From contig WYBA01000329.1 in NCBI GenBank assembly GCA_011526095.1, forward strand, positions 1-53,728: a DNA stretch of 53,728 bases, written 5' to 3'. Position 1 is the first letter of the stretch. Each line of letters opens with the position of its first letter. Source of the stretch: Myxococcales bacterium (GTDB lineage Bacteria > Myxococcota_A > Polyangia > Haliangiales > Haliangiaceae). A program made the position numbers and the translations under genes. Below, piece after piece: positions 40,653-50,982 of the stretch. The notes beneath the pieces are model-generated. The model searched no databases and had not been told where the DNA came from. It was given only the letters and a program-made list of their open reading frames with translations.

Positions 40653-41762
40653 GTGGACGAGCTGCCCGCGCGCGCCGACGTGGTGATCGTCGGCGGAGGC
40701 TTCGCCGGCGCCGCGACGGCGTGGTGGCTCGCCCGGCACGGCGTGGTGGACGTCGCGGTGCTCGAGCGCGAGGACCTGCTCGGGTTGCACGCCAGCGGGC
40801 GCAACGCCGGGATGTGCCGCCAGCTCGCCGAGGACGACCGCTGGACCGCGCTGTGCGCGCGGGGCGCGCGGCTGCTGCGCGAGCCGCCGGACGGCTGGAC
40901 CGGGCGGTCGCCGCTGACGGTGACGGGCTCGCTGCTGGTCGCCGACGCCGCGGTGACGCTGGGGACGCTCGCGGCGCGCGCGGCGGCGCACGGCGTGCGG
41001 CATCGCCTGCTCGACCGCGACGAGGTGTGGGCGCGGGTGCCGGCGGTCGCCGGGATGCCGTGCGTCGGCGCGATCGAGGCGTTCGACGACGGCGTGATCG
41101 ACTCGACCGCGCTGCTGCACGGGCTGGCGAGCGGCGCGCGGCGCGCCGGGGCCCGCGTCGTCGTGCGCGCCGAGGTCGAGGCGACGCGGCCGGCCGGCGA
41201 CGAGGTCGAGGTGGCGACGACGCGCGGCGTGGTGCGCGCGCGGGTCGTGGTGTGCGCGGCGGGCGCGTGGGCGGGCGAGGTCGGCGGGCGCGCGGGCGCG
41301 ACCGACGCCGAGTTCGTCGCGGTGAAGCGCCACCTGTTCTTCCTGGCGCAGGCGCCGGCGGGGCCGGCGGTCGGTGACCCGTTCGTGTGGCACGTCGGGC
41401 CGGGGCCGGAGCGCGAGGTCTACGTACGCAACGGCGCCGACGGCCTGATCGCGTCGGCGTGCGACGCGACGCGGGCGCGGCCGGGCGACGTCCGCGTCGA
41501 TCCCGAGGCGTCGACGCGGCTCGGCGCGCGCCTCGCGGTGATGGCGCCGCGGTTGGCCGAACGCGCGGTGACCGCGACGTGGGCGTGCCTGCGGACCTAC
41601 GCGCCCGAGGGGCCGCCGCGGATCGGCTGGGATCGCGACGTGCCGTGGCTGTGCTGGGTCGCCGGGCTCGGCGGGCACGGCGCGACGAGCGCGCTGGCGG
41701 TGGGCGAGGAGGCGGCGGCGGTGATCGCGGCGCGGCTGCCCCGGCTGGCCCGGACGAGGTGA
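40653..41762 (+). CDS. FAD-dependent oxidoreductase (DAO/glycine oxidase-like)
   Basis: A 369-residue flavoprotein from GTG 40653; the longer frame upstream is antisense to the lipoprotein gene. N-terminal Rossmann motif VVIVGGGFAGAATAWWLARHG...AVLERE, then SGRNAGMCRQL (substrate/FAD region), VVVCAAGAWAGEV near residue 205 and WVAGLGGHGATSALAVGE at the C terminus, the second FAD contact in DAO enzymes. It probably oxidises an amine or hydroxy acid; substrate not predictable. Monocistronic, divergent from the LTD cluster with a 66-base gap. Confidence 0.9.
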   Translation: MDELPARADVVIVGGGFAGAATAWWLARHGVVDVAVLEREDLLGLHASGRNAGMCRQLAEDDRWTALCARGARLLREPPDGWTGRSPLTVTGSLLVADAAVTLGTLAARAAAHGVRHRLLDRDEVWARVPAVAGMPCVGAIEAFDDGVIDSTALLHGLASGARRAGARVVVRAEVEATRPAGDEVEVATTRGVVRARVVVCAAGAWAGEVGGRAGATDAEFVAVKRHLFFLAQAPAGPAVGDPFVWHVGPGPEREVYVRNGADGLIASACDATRARPGDVRVDPEASTRLGARLAVMAPRLAERAVTATWACLRTYAPEGPPRIGWDRDVPWLCWVAGLGGHGATSALAVGEEAAAVIAARLPRLARTR

Positions 41763-41771
41763 CCGCGAGGG

Positions 41772-42119
41772 CTACTTGCCCTCGTCACACTTCGCGACGT
41801 CGTCCTTGGTCTTGGCGGCGAGCCCGCACTCGACGACGGCCTTGGGCGTCTTCGAGGTGCAGGTCTGCATGAAGTTCTTGCCCTCGCCCTGGGCGAAGTC
41901 GGCGATCGCCTTCTTCTGCTTGTCCAGGTCGGCCTTCATCTCGGGCGTCATCTCCGTGCCGCCGCCGCCACCCGCCGCGATCTCGATGTCGATCAGGTGC
42001 TCGAGCAGCCTGGCGCACTGATCCTTGGACGGCGCGTCGCTGCACGCCGCGGCCGACAGCGAGGCCCCGACGACGAGGAGGGGGACGGCCAGCAGGCGGA
42101 GGCGGAGCAGGGCGCGCAT
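41772..42119 (-). CDS. Small Cys-containing lipoprotein
   Basis: A 115-residue predicted lipoprotein (SLSAAACSDAP, Cys about 26). The mature part, DQCARLLEHLIDIEIAAGGGGG...MKADLDKQKKAIADFAQGEGKNFMQTCTSKTPKAVVECGLAAKTKDDVAKCDEGK, is helical with four further Cys that probably pair. Small proteins with this ending (FMxxCxxxTPKxxVECxLxAKxxxDVxKC) recur in myxobacteria from memory; function unknown. Ends 10 bases from the FAD gene stop (convergent). Confidence 0.78.
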   Translation of the reverse strand: MRALLRLRLLAVPLLVVGASLSAAACSDAPSKDQCARLLEHLIDIEIAAGGGGGTEMTPEMKADLDKQKKAIADFAQGEGKNFMQTCTSKTPKAVVECGLAAKTKDDVAKCDEGK

Positions 42120-42202
42120 CGGGAGAAAATCCTATCACCACTGGCGGGCGGCGCGCCTGTTCCGGGCCACCCGGCTGCTCCCGCGCGGCGCCGGGTGCGA
42201 GG

Positions 42203-43837
42203 TCAGCCGCCGGCGCGGCGCTGCCGCCGCTCGACCTGGGACAGGTGGTCGCGGATCTCGGCCAGGTGCGGCGCGAACCGCAGCGCGTGGGCGAGGGCCG
42301 CGCGCGCCTCGTCGAGCCGACCGCGCTGGAACAGCAGCCAGCCCCAGCTGTCGAGGATCGACGGATCGCCGGGGGCGAGGTCGCGGGCGCGCGTCAGGTG
42401 CCGCTCGGCGCGGTCGAGGTCGGCGGCGACGCCGGTGCGGGTCAGCGCGTAGCCCGCGAGGTTGAGCGCGCCGACGTGATCGGGGCGCGCCGCGAGCACC
42501 TGCTCCGCGATCTCGGCGGCGCGCGCGTGCTCGCCGGCGCGATCCTCGAAGCTGGCCCACGCGTAGCGCAGCTCGAGGCTGCCCTGGCGCTTGCGCGCGG
42601 CGCGCTCGAGCAGCGCCCGGCCGGCGGCGGGCTTGCCCTCGGCGAGCAGCAGGTCGGCGTCGGCGACGAGCAGGTCGATCGCGTCGGGGCGCGCCGCCCG
42701 CGCGGCGTCGACGAGCTGGCGGGCGCGGCCGGGCTCGCCGGCGGCGGTGAGCGTGGCGGCGGCGAGCGCGACGGCGTCGGGCCGCAGCGCGTCGTCCTCG
42801 GGGACCTCGAGCGCGAGCTCGACCGCGCGCGCGCGGTCCTTCGCGGCGGCGTCGGCGCGGTCGGCGCGCGCCTGCGCCGCGACCAGCCGGGCCGCCGCGC
42901 TCGCGGGGAACGCGTCGCGCGCGGCGTCGGCGACGCGGATCGCGTCGTCGAGCGCGCCGATCGCGCGGTAGAGGTGCGCGACGCCGAGGCGCTGGAGCTC
43001 GTCGGCGGTGGGGTCGTCGAGCAGGCCGAGCAGGTCGAGCGCGCCCTGGCGGTCGTCGGCCTCGCACAGCAGCCAGAACAGCTCCTGCGCGACGCCGAGG
43101 TCGCCGCCGGTGCGGTCGAACGCCTGGCGCGTCTGGAGCACCGCTTCGGCCAGCTTGCCGTCGTGGCGGAGCGCGTGGGCGAGGGCGAGCCGGGCCTGGA
43201 TGTGGTCGGGGTCGAGCTCGAGGACCTTGAGCAGCTCGGGCGTCGCGGCGGCCTCGCGGCCGCGGTCGATCAGGGCGGTGGCGAGGAGGAACCGGCCGTC
43301 GACGGAGTCGGGGACGGTCTTCAGGAGCTCGCGGTAGGCGTACTCGGCGCGGTCGGGGCGCTTCAGGGCGATCCACGTCGAGGCGAGGCCGAGCCACGCG
43401 GCCTCGTGCGCGCGGTCGAGGTGGATCGCGCGCTCGTAGGCGGCGCGCGCGGCGGCGTGGTCGCGCAGGCCCCCGTGGATGCGGCCGGCGAGCAGCCACA
43501 CCTCCGGGTGGCGCGGCCAGCGCGCGGTCGCGTCGACGATCTCGTCGCGCGCGCGCGCCTTGGCGCCGGTGCGGTACGTCGCGTCGATCAGCGCGAGCGC
43601 GATCATCGCCTCGTCGGGTGCGGCGGCGGCGGCGGCGCGGAGCTCGGTGGCGGCGCGGTCGTAGTCCCCCTCGAGGATGGCGAGTCGGCCGCGCAGGTAG
43701 TGGGCGTAGGCCGCGGCCTCGAGCGGCGGCGGCGGCGGCCGGCGCGCCGCTGGCTTCGGCCCGCACGCGGTCGCCGTCACGAGCGCGGCGATCGCCACGA
43801 CGCGCGCGGCGAGCAGGGTGCGCGACGGCCAGGCCAC
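42203..43837 (-). CDS. TPR-repeat lipoprotein
   Basis: A 544-residue protein from GTG 43837: signal peptide with ATAC lipobox (Cys about 25), a Pro-rich linker, then about twelve tetratricopeptide repeats (AAYAHYLRGRLAILEGDYDRAATELRAAAAAAPD, HPEVWLLAGRIHGGLRDHAAARAAYERAIHLD, and so on to SILDSWGWLLFQRGRLDEARAALAHALRFAPH). The final WGWLLFQRG repeat is characteristic of BamD/PilF-like and other large bacterial TPR lipoproteins. Probably a periplasmic or outer-membrane scaffold. It precedes the carboxylase gene only in opposite order of transcription (48 bases downstream of it), so it could share its transcript. Confidence 0.87.
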   Translation of the reverse strand: MAWPSRTLLAARVVAIAALVTATACGPKPAARRPPPPPLEAAAYAHYLRGRLAILEGDYDRAATELRAAAAAAPDEAMIALALIDATYRTGAKARARDEIVDATARWPRHPEVWLLAGRIHGGLRDHAAARAAYERAIHLDRAHEAAWLGLASTWIALKRPDRAEYAYRELLKTVPDSVDGRFLLATALIDRGREAAATPELLKVLELDPDHIQARLALAHALRHDGKLAEAVLQTRQAFDRTGGDLGVAQELFWLLCEADDRQGALDLLGLLDDPTADELQRLGVAHLYRAIGALDDAIRVADAARDAFPASAAARLVAAQARADRADAAAKDRARAVELALEVPEDDALRPDAVALAAATLTAAGEPGRARQLVDAARAARPDAIDLLVADADLLLAEGKPAAGRALLERAARKRQGSLELRYAWASFEDRAGEHARAAEIAEQVLAARPDHVGALNLAGYALTRTGVAADLDRAERHLTRARDLAPGDPSILDSWGWLLFQRGRLDEARAALAHALRFAPHLAEIRDHLSQVERRQRRAGG

Positions 43838-43885
43838 GGACGGAGTGTAGCCCGGTTGGCCGTCGCCTGTTCGCGGCGCGCCGGG

Positions 43886-45434
<1,549 letters not shown>

Positions 45435-45451
<17 letters not shown>

Positions 45452-45471
45452 AGGTGGCGTAATGTAGAGCC
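45435..45471 (+). promoter_or_regulatory. Candidate leaderless promoter in a 20-bp divergent gap
   Basis: TTGGCG (45435-45440) and TAATGT (45460-45465), 19 bases apart, resemble -35 and -10 boxes on the plus strand. A start about 7 bases after the -10 falls on the GTG at 45472, giving an mRNA without a leader. No Shine-Dalgarno is present. The -35 lies inside the divergent carboxylase gene. Confidence 0.4.
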
Positions 45472-46029
45472 GTGTCCAACGTGAAGGGAAGCGCGCTGGC
45501 GTCGCGCTTGCTCTGGGTGAGGCTCGGTCATGGCGAGCCGGGGCTCGCGCGCCTCGAGCAGGCGGTCTCGCCGGCGCTGCGCGAGGTCCTGGTGAACGGC
45601 GTGCAGATGGCACGGTGGTACCCGTTCGAGCAGTTCATCGAGCTGATCGAGGTGATCGACCGGCTGTTCGGCAAGGGCGACCTGGGGCTGGTGCGCGAGC
45701 TCGGCCGGTTCGGCGCCGACGCCAACCTCAAGACGGTGTACCGGCTGTTCTACAAGGTGGGCACGGTGCGGTGGATCATCGGCCGGGCGGCGCGGCTGTG
45801 GGGCGCGCACTACGACAGCGGCGAGCTGCGCATCGTGGACGACCGTGCCGGGGACATCACGATGGAGATCGCGGGGTTCGCGACGCCGCACCGCATCCAC
45901 TGCGAGTCGGTCGTCGCGTGGTGCGAACGGTCGATCGAGATCAGCGGCGGCCGCGACGTCCAGATCACCATGCTCGATTGCCGGGCCACCGGCGGCGAGC
46001 GCTGCACGTTCCGCGTGACGTGGAAGTGA
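45472..46029 (+). CDS. V4R-like small protein, myxobacterial type
   Basis: A 185-residue protein from GTG 45472. Mostly helical first half ([52 protein letters not shown]) and a C-terminal part with [35 protein letters not shown]. The ending, C-x-R...GG..C.F...W, resembles 4-vinyl-reductase (V4R) and haem-NO-binding-like small-molecule domains and the DUF2378/TIGR02265 proteins that are numerous in myxobacteria. I cannot decide between them. No enzymatic residues are evident; a ligand-sensing role is a guess. Divergent from the carboxylase gene. Confidence 0.7.
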   Translation: MSNVKGSALASRLLWVRLGHGEPGLARLEQAVSPALREVLVNGVQMARWYPFEQFIELIEVIDRLFGKGDLGLVRELGRFGADANLKTVYRLFYKVGTVRWIIGRAARLWGAHYDSGELRIVDDRAGDITMEIAGFATPHRIHCESVVAWCERSIEISGGRDVQITMLDCRATGGERCTFRVTWK

Positions 46030-46045
46030 CCTCGGCGCGTCGCGC

Positions 46046-46495
46046 TCAGCGGATCTCGGCCGCGAGCTCGGTGATGACGTCGCCGCGCTCGAGCTTGCCC
46101 ACGGCGACCCGCTTGCCGGCGGCGAGCCGGGCGGACATCCGGAACTTCTGGTGGGTCGCGGCGTCGCGGCGCCGCACGACGCGTGACACCTCGAACGAGA
46201 GCACGGCCGTGGCGTCGGCGCTGCGCTCGCGGCAGACCTTGAGCTCGTAGCCGGTGTCGCCGACGTCGGTCGCGACGCTGGCGCAGCCGACCTCGTCGGC
46301 GATCGTCAGCGTGGCGCGCACGGCGTCGCCGGCCTTGCCCTGGGTCGTCTCCGCCAGCTCGACGTCGACGGTGATCGCCGCGGCGGCGCGGGTGGCGGCC
46401 TCGGCGGCGGCGGGCCTCGCGCGCGAGGCGGCGAGCGCGGTGGCGACGATGGCGGCGGCGGTGGCGGTGGCGATGCGCGTGACGTGGGTCGACAT
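46046..46495 (-). CDS. Secreted protein of unknown function
   Basis: A 149-residue protein from ATG 46495: hydrophobic N terminus (IATATAAAIVATALA) consistent with a signal peptide. The mature part is beta-rich: AITVDVELAETTQGKAGDAVRATLTIADEVGCASVATDVGDTGYELKVCRERSADATAVLSFEVSRVVRR, with two Cys that could pair. I do not recognise the family, though the phrasing (ELKVCRE...FEVSRV) is like small envelope proteins seen in myxobacteria. Converges on the V4R-like gene (17-base gap) and diverges from hslO. Confidence 0.65.
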   Translation of the reverse strand: MSTHVTRIATATAAAIVATALAASRARPAAAEAATRAAAAITVDVELAETTQGKAGDAVRATLTIADEVGCASVATDVGDTGYELKVCRERSADATAVLSFEVSRVVRRRDAATHQKFRMSARLAAGKRVAVGKLERGDVITELAAEIR

Positions 46496-46588
46496 GGGAT
46501 CCTCGCTGGGGTGAAGCGGTCGCAATGATGCGTGCCCGGGCGTAGAGCACGCCTCGTGCCACCGCCGCCGGGCGCGCCTGCGCGCCCC

Positions 46589-46616
46589 GTCGCGAGGATC
46601 GGCGCGATCCCGCGAC
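46589..46616 (+). promoter_or_regulatory. Strong hairpin upstream of hslO
   Basis: GTCGCG-A-GGATC pairs with GATCC-CGCGAC around a GGCGC loop: 11 bp with one bulged A, about 100 bases upstream of the hslO ATG. It could be part of the 5' leader or a terminator for read-through; no T tract. Confidence 0.35.
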
Positions 46617-46717
46617 AGGCTGGCAAGCACGCGCCGCGCCGCCGGGACATCCTGGCGTGCGCCTCCGGCGCCGCGACCCCGCCCGGCCCGCGGGGATGGA
46701 GTAAGGTCCGCGCCCCG

Positions 46718-47602
46718 ATGTCCGACCCCGCCCAGCCCGCCACCGGCGACCACGTCGTCCGTGCCATGACCACCGACGGCGGCTTCCGCATCATCGCCGC
46801 CGTCACGACCGACACCGTCCGCGACGCGCTCGCCGCGCAGCACCGCGCCGACGAGCTCGGCCTCCGTCTCGGCGAGCTGATCACCGCCGCCGTGCTGCTG
46901 CGCGAGACGACCCAGCCGGCGCGCCGCGTCCAGCTGCTGTGGCGCGATCGCCGCGGCGGCGCGCTCGTCGCCGACGCGCTCCCCGACGGCGCCAACCGCG
47001 GCCTGGTCAACCCCGGCAGCGACCAGGAGGTCTCGCCGCGCGGCGACCACCTGCTCCAGGTCGACTACACGCTGCCCAACGGCGCGCTCCACCAGGCCAC
47101 CGTCGGCATCCCCGACGGAGAGGACATGTCGTCGGCGCTGATGCGCTACCTCCACCAGAGCGAGCAGATCCTGTCGATGACCGGCGTCGTCGCGCTGCCC
47201 GGCCCGCAGGGCGTCCGCCTCGTCGGTGGCTACGTCATCCAGCTGCTGCCCGAGGCGACGCGCGAGGTCATCGACACGATGACCGACCACGTCGGCAACC
47301 TCGAGCCGTTCCCGCACCTGCTCGAGGCGCGCGCCGCCACGCCGCGCGCCCTGATCGCCGCCCTCATGGGGGACCTGCCGTACCAGGAGCTCGCGGCGTC
47401 GGCGCTGCGGTTCGGCTGCACCTGCAGCGAGGTCCGCGTCATGACCAGCATCCTCACGCTCCCCGACGACGAGATCGCGTCGATGCTCGCCGGCGATCCG
47501 CTCGAGGTGCGGTGCGACGCGTGCGGCCGCCAGTACGTGATCACGCCCGACGCGCTGCGCGCGTTCCGCGACGCGCGCGATCCGGGCCGCGCGCGCGCCT
47601 GA
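46718..47602 (+). CDS. hslO: Hsp33 redox-regulated chaperone
   Basis: A 294-residue Hsp33 from ATG 46718, preceded by GTAAGG. The N-terminal core has VRAMTTDGGFRIIAAVTTDTVRDA and LGELITAAVLL; the redox-zinc switch is Cys234/Cys236 (FGCTCSEVRV) and Cys266/Cys269 (VRCDACGRQYV), the CxC-x29-CxxC spacing of the family. Under oxidative and heat stress the cysteines form disulfides, zinc leaves and the holdase is activated. All four cysteines are present. Cytosolic and monocistronic, ending at a 12-bp hairpin. Confidence 0.95.
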   Translation: MSDPAQPATGDHVVRAMTTDGGFRIIAAVTTDTVRDALAAQHRADELGLRLGELITAAVLLRETTQPARRVQLLWRDRRGGALVADALPDGANRGLVNPGSDQEVSPRGDHLLQVDYTLPNGALHQATVGIPDGEDMSSALMRYLHQSEQILSMTGVVALPGPQGVRLVGGYVIQLLPEATREVIDTMTDHVGNLEPFPHLLEARAATPRALIAALMGDLPYQELAASALRFGCTCSEVRVMTSILTLPDDEIASMLAGDPLEVRCDACGRQYVITPDALRAFRDARDPGRARA

Positions 47603-47622
47603 CGTGCGCGGGCGCGCTCAGC

Positions 47623-47649
47623 GCCTGTGAGGCTTTCAGCCTCGCAGGC
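47623..47649. terminator. Bidirectional hairpin between convergent genes
   Basis: GCCTGTGAGGCT and AGCCTCGCAGGC form a 12-bp stem (one U-G pair) with a TTC loop, 21 bases after the hslO stop and 73 bases after the convergent gene's stop on the other strand. No U tract, but position and symmetry suit a shared terminator. Confidence 0.55.
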
Positions 47650-47721
47650 CCTGTCGATCGGCTGGCTCGCCCGCAGACGGGCTCGCGGCGCCTGTACGGA
47701 GGTCGCCTCGCTTCGCTCGGC

Positions 47722-48867
47722 TCAGCGCAGCCCGGACATGCAGTTCATCATCGCGGTCGCGATGTCCGTGGCCTCCTGCTCCTCCGCCTTGCTCGCCTGC
47801 AGGTCCTCGTAGCGCTTCGCCGCCGCCTCGAGCTCGGCGAGCACCGCGTCGGCGCACGCCTTGTCCTTGCACTTGCACATCTTGTCCTTCATCGCGCGCA
47901 GCACGCCCATCGCCTCCGCCACCGTGCCGGCCGCGGGCGCCGCCGCCGTCACCGGCGTGCGCGCGAGCTCCGCGTCGGCCCACCCGACATGCATCCACGC
48001 CGCGTCGTTGACGCACTGCACGCCGCTCGTCGCCTTGCAGCTCACCGACCCCTGGAAGTACGTCCCGTCGGGGTGGAACCCGTAGCCGTCGCACGGGCCC
48101 GCCGTCAGGTCCGCCGACGGCTGCTTCGTCCAGCTCCCGGTCTCGACCGGCGACGCCCACTGCTTCGACCGCGCGTCGAACAGCAGGCACGAGCTGTGGC
48201 AGGCGTCGCCGCACCCGGCGGACGTCACGACCAGCAGGTAGCCGGTCCCGCCGAACGACCGCGACGCGCCGCACTCCATGCCGCTGTCGTCGCACTCGCC
48301 GACGCCCTCGGGCAGCACGATCGTCGCGTCCCAGCCGCCCTCGGTGACCGCCGCGGCGCTCGCGCGCGGCTGCCGCTTCTTCTGCTTCTTGAGCCACGCG
48401 TTGCCGACCACCTTCACCTTCTTGAGCGCCTTCTTGTCGCGCGCGTCGTTCTCCTCCCAGATCCCGCCGTACGCGCCCGAACCCTCCGTCACCTTGATCT
48501 TCTTCGCCCCGAGCTCGAGCAGCGGGAACAGCCCGGCGTAGTCGGTGCTCCACGACGCGTTCGACAGCCCGGACACCGCGAACGCGCCCTCGGGCATCTT
48601 CTTGGCGATCGCCACCGGCTTGCGCTTGGCGTCGCGCAGGTCGATCACGTACAGCGTGCCCTTGCTGACGAACCACACCAGCTCCTGCGCGGCGTCGTAC
48701 GCGGCGCCGGTCACCGGCCTGGCGTACAGCGTCGTCGCGGCGCCGAGGCGCACGCCGCCCTCGCCGAACGACAGCAGCTCGGCGCCGGCGCGCGCCTCGC
48801 GCGCGGTGGACAGCAGCAACGCCGCGACGAGCGCGGCGACGGACACGATCAGGCGTCGTTCCCCCAT
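47722..48867 (-). CDS. Secreted protein of unknown function with Cys-rich C terminus
   Basis: A 381-residue protein from ATG 48867, signal peptide ending TAREARA. The middle has short beta repeats reminiscent of a propeller (AAYDAAQELVWFVSKGTLYVIDLRDAKRKPVAI) and GGTGYLLVVTSAGCGDACHSSCLLFDARSKQW, with many Cys. The C terminus is helical with KDKMCKCKDKACADAVLAELEAAAKRYEDLQ and ends ATAMMNCMSGLR; this CxCxDxxCA...MxxCM pattern recurs in small myxobacterial envelope proteins from memory. Function unknown. Confidence 0.75.
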   Translation of the reverse strand: MGERRLIVSVAALVAALLLSTAREARAGAELLSFGEGGVRLGAATTLYARPVTGAAYDAAQELVWFVSKGTLYVIDLRDAKRKPVAIAKKMPEGAFAVSGLSNASWSTDYAGLFPLLELGAKKIKVTEGSGAYGGIWEENDARDKKALKKVKVVGNAWLKKQKKRQPRASAAAVTEGGWDATIVLPEGVGECDDSGMECGASRSFGGTGYLLVVTSAGCGDACHSSCLLFDARSKQWASPVETGSWTKQPSADLTAGPCDGYGFHPDGTYFQGSVSCKATSGVQCVNDAAWMHVGWADAELARTPVTAAAPAAGTVAEAMGVLRAMKDKMCKCKDKACADAVLAELEAAAKRYEDLQASKAEEQEATDIATAMMNCMSGLR

Positions 48868-48922
48868 CCGGCGAGCATAAGCGATCGCGCCGCGCCGCGC
48901 CCGCGCCGCGTCGGCGTCAGCG

Positions 48923-50965
48923 TCAGCCGGGCTCGATCGAGCACGTCGCGCCCAGCACCGTCTTCCGCTGCGTCGCCATGATCCGCAGCTCGACCTCGCA
49001 CGGGTAGCGCGCCTCCTCGCCCGCGCGCGCCTGGCGCTCGGCCGCGTCCGCCACCGCCTCGTCGGCGCGCACGGTGAGCCCGATGTCCGCTTGCTCGGCC
49101 GAGGTCAGCGTCAGCCGGACCCGCCCGCCGTCGCCGGCCGCGGCGAGCAGCTCGTCGACGATCTCGGCCAGCCCCTCGGCGGCCTTGTCGACCTGCTCGT
49201 CGTCGCCGGCGCCGGCGTAGCGCACGAGCCCCGCGCCGTCGCGGCACGCCAGCGTCGCCGTCGCGACGATCACCGGGTCCTCGCCGCGCCCGGCGCGCGC
49301 GAGCGCGCGGTCGCACAGCGCGCCGACGCCCGCCGCGATCTCGTCCGCGACGTCGAGCTCGGCGAACGACGAGTGCTCGAGGAACGCGCGGGCGCCGGCG
49401 AGGTCGCGGCGGGCGCGCGCCGTCGCGCGCGCGACGACGCCGGCCGCGGCGCGGTCGTCGAGGAGCTCGGCGCCGAGCCAGTTGCCCAGCGCCTCGACCT
49501 CGACCTCGGCCGCGGCGAGCTTCGCGGCGCGCCCCGCGATCGCCGCGTCGACGCGCGCCGCGGGCAGCAGCTCGTACGCGATCGCGCGCGCCTCGAGCAG
49601 CGCGTCGAGGTCCGCGGCGCGCTTGACGTCGGCCGCCAGCAGCGCCGCGGCGCGCGCCTCGAGCGCGCCGGCCACCGCCTCGGCCTGATCGACGCCCGCG
49701 GCGTGGTCGCCGAGCGTCGCGAGCTCGTCGAGATCGCGCGCGCGGCCGATCGCCGCGACCAGCAGCGCGCGGATCCCGGCGGCGAACGCCGCGGGCTCGG
49801 CGTGCAGGCGCAGCGCGAGCGCCAGCTCGAGGTCGCCGCGGGGCGCGAGCGCCGCCGTGGCGCGTGCGCGCAGCGCCGCCGATGCCTCCGGCAGCGCGCC
49901 GTGCGTCGTCACCGACGTCACGCGGACCGCCAGCTCGACCACGTCGGCGCCGGCGGCGAGCGCGCGCACGACGCCGGCGTCGTAGGTCGCGAGCAGCCGC
50001 GCGCGCAGCTCGTCGGACAGCCCCAGCGCCTCCGCCGCGTCGAGCAGGTTCTCGACGTCGTCGAGCCCCAGCGTCGCGATCGCGGGCGCGAGCAGCTCGG
50101 CGTGGCGCGCGCGGGCCGCGGCGACCAGGTCGTCGGGCAGCTCGAGCCGGCGGGCGTGGCCGACGAGGTCCGCCGCCTCGTGGTGATCGGTCAGCCCGGG
50201 CAGGCGCGCGCGCAGCCGCGCCTCGAGCTCGGCCAGGATCTTCGCGCGCGCCTCGGGGTAGCGCGCGCCGTTGTCGCGGACCCACTTATCGATCGTCGCC
50301 TCGTCCGACGCCAGCAGCCGCGTCAGGTCGATGTCCGCGCCGCCGCGCCCGGTGGACCCCGCCTCGCCGGTCGGCGCGGCGCGCTTGCTCTTGCCGACGA
50401 CGACGTACAGGCCGACCGCGGCCGCCGCGATCGCAGCGACGAACAGGATCGGCCCGGCGCGCAGCCCCTTGCCGACCTTGACCGACGGCCCGGCCGTCGC
50501 CGCCGCGGCGCGCGCGACCTCGCCCCAGTCGACCTCGGTCATCGCGGCGCGCAGCGCGCCCGCCGCCTCGCGCGCGACGCGCACGCCCTCCTTGTTGAGC
50601 ACGACGCCGAGCTCGCCGACCTTGCGCAGCCCGACGCCGCCCGGCCCGACGGTGACCTGCATCCCGGCCGTGTTCGTCGCGTCGAACACGCCGAGCTTGC
50701 GCTCGGCCTCGCCGAGCCCGCCGCGCAGCGCGTCGTACGCCTCCGGCCGCCGCCCGCGCGCCTCGAGCGCGCGCGCCGCGCGGTCCAGCGCGTCCCACAC
50801 GCCCTGGTAGGCGGCGTCGATCTCGGCGATGTACAGGCCGAGGTCCTCGGACCGGCCCTTGCGCACCGCCACGCCGATCGCGCGCTCCGCGTCGTCGCGC
50901 TGCTTCAGCAGCGCGTCGCCCAGGGTCACGGCGTCGACCGCCTCGCGCAGCTCCTCCGGCACCAT
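48923..50965 (-). CDS. Large helical protein with one transmembrane segment, unknown function
   Basis: A 680-residue protein from ATG 50965. Residues 1-175 are helical (KQRDDAERAIGVAVRKGRSEDLGLYIAEIDAAYQGVWDALDRAARALEARG) with a Gly-rich turn TVGPGGVGLRKVGELGV; a transmembrane helix lies at about 180-198 (FVAAIAAAAVGLYVVVG), then a short linker and ~440 residues of Ala/Glu/Arg-rich helices. The last 80 residues are beta-like (GGRVRLTLTSAEQADIGLTV...YPCEVELRIMATQRKTVLGATCSIEPG) with two Cys. I do not recognise any family. It is 17 bases downstream of the serine hydrolase gene and ends 55 bases before the next gene, so the three may be co-transcribed. Confidence 0.75.
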   Translation of the reverse strand: MVPEELREAVDAVTLGDALLKQRDDAERAIGVAVRKGRSEDLGLYIAEIDAAYQGVWDALDRAARALEARGRRPEAYDALRGGLGEAERKLGVFDATNTAGMQVTVGPGGVGLRKVGELGVVLNKEGVRVAREAAGALRAAMTEVDWGEVARAAAATAGPSVKVGKGLRAGPILFVAAIAAAAVGLYVVVGKSKRAAPTGEAGSTGRGGADIDLTRLLASDEATIDKWVRDNGARYPEARAKILAELEARLRARLPGLTDHHEAADLVGHARRLELPDDLVAAARARHAELLAPAIATLGLDDVENLLDAAEALGLSDELRARLLATYDAGVVRALAAGADVVELAVRVTSVTTHGALPEASAALRARATAALAPRGDLELALALRLHAEPAAFAAGIRALLVAAIGRARDLDELATLGDHAAGVDQAEAVAGALEARAAALLAADVKRAADLDALLEARAIAYELLPAARVDAAIAGRAAKLAAAEVEVEALGNWLGAELLDDRAAAGVVARATARARRDLAGARAFLEHSSFAELDVADEIAAGVGALCDRALARAGRGEDPVIVATATLACRDGAGLVRYAGAGDDEQVDKAAEGLAEIVDELLAAAGDGGRVRLTLTSAEQADIGLTVRADEAVADAAERQARAGEEARYPCEVELRIMATQRKTVLGATCSIEPG

Positions 50966-50982
50966 CGCCCGATGCTACTCGA

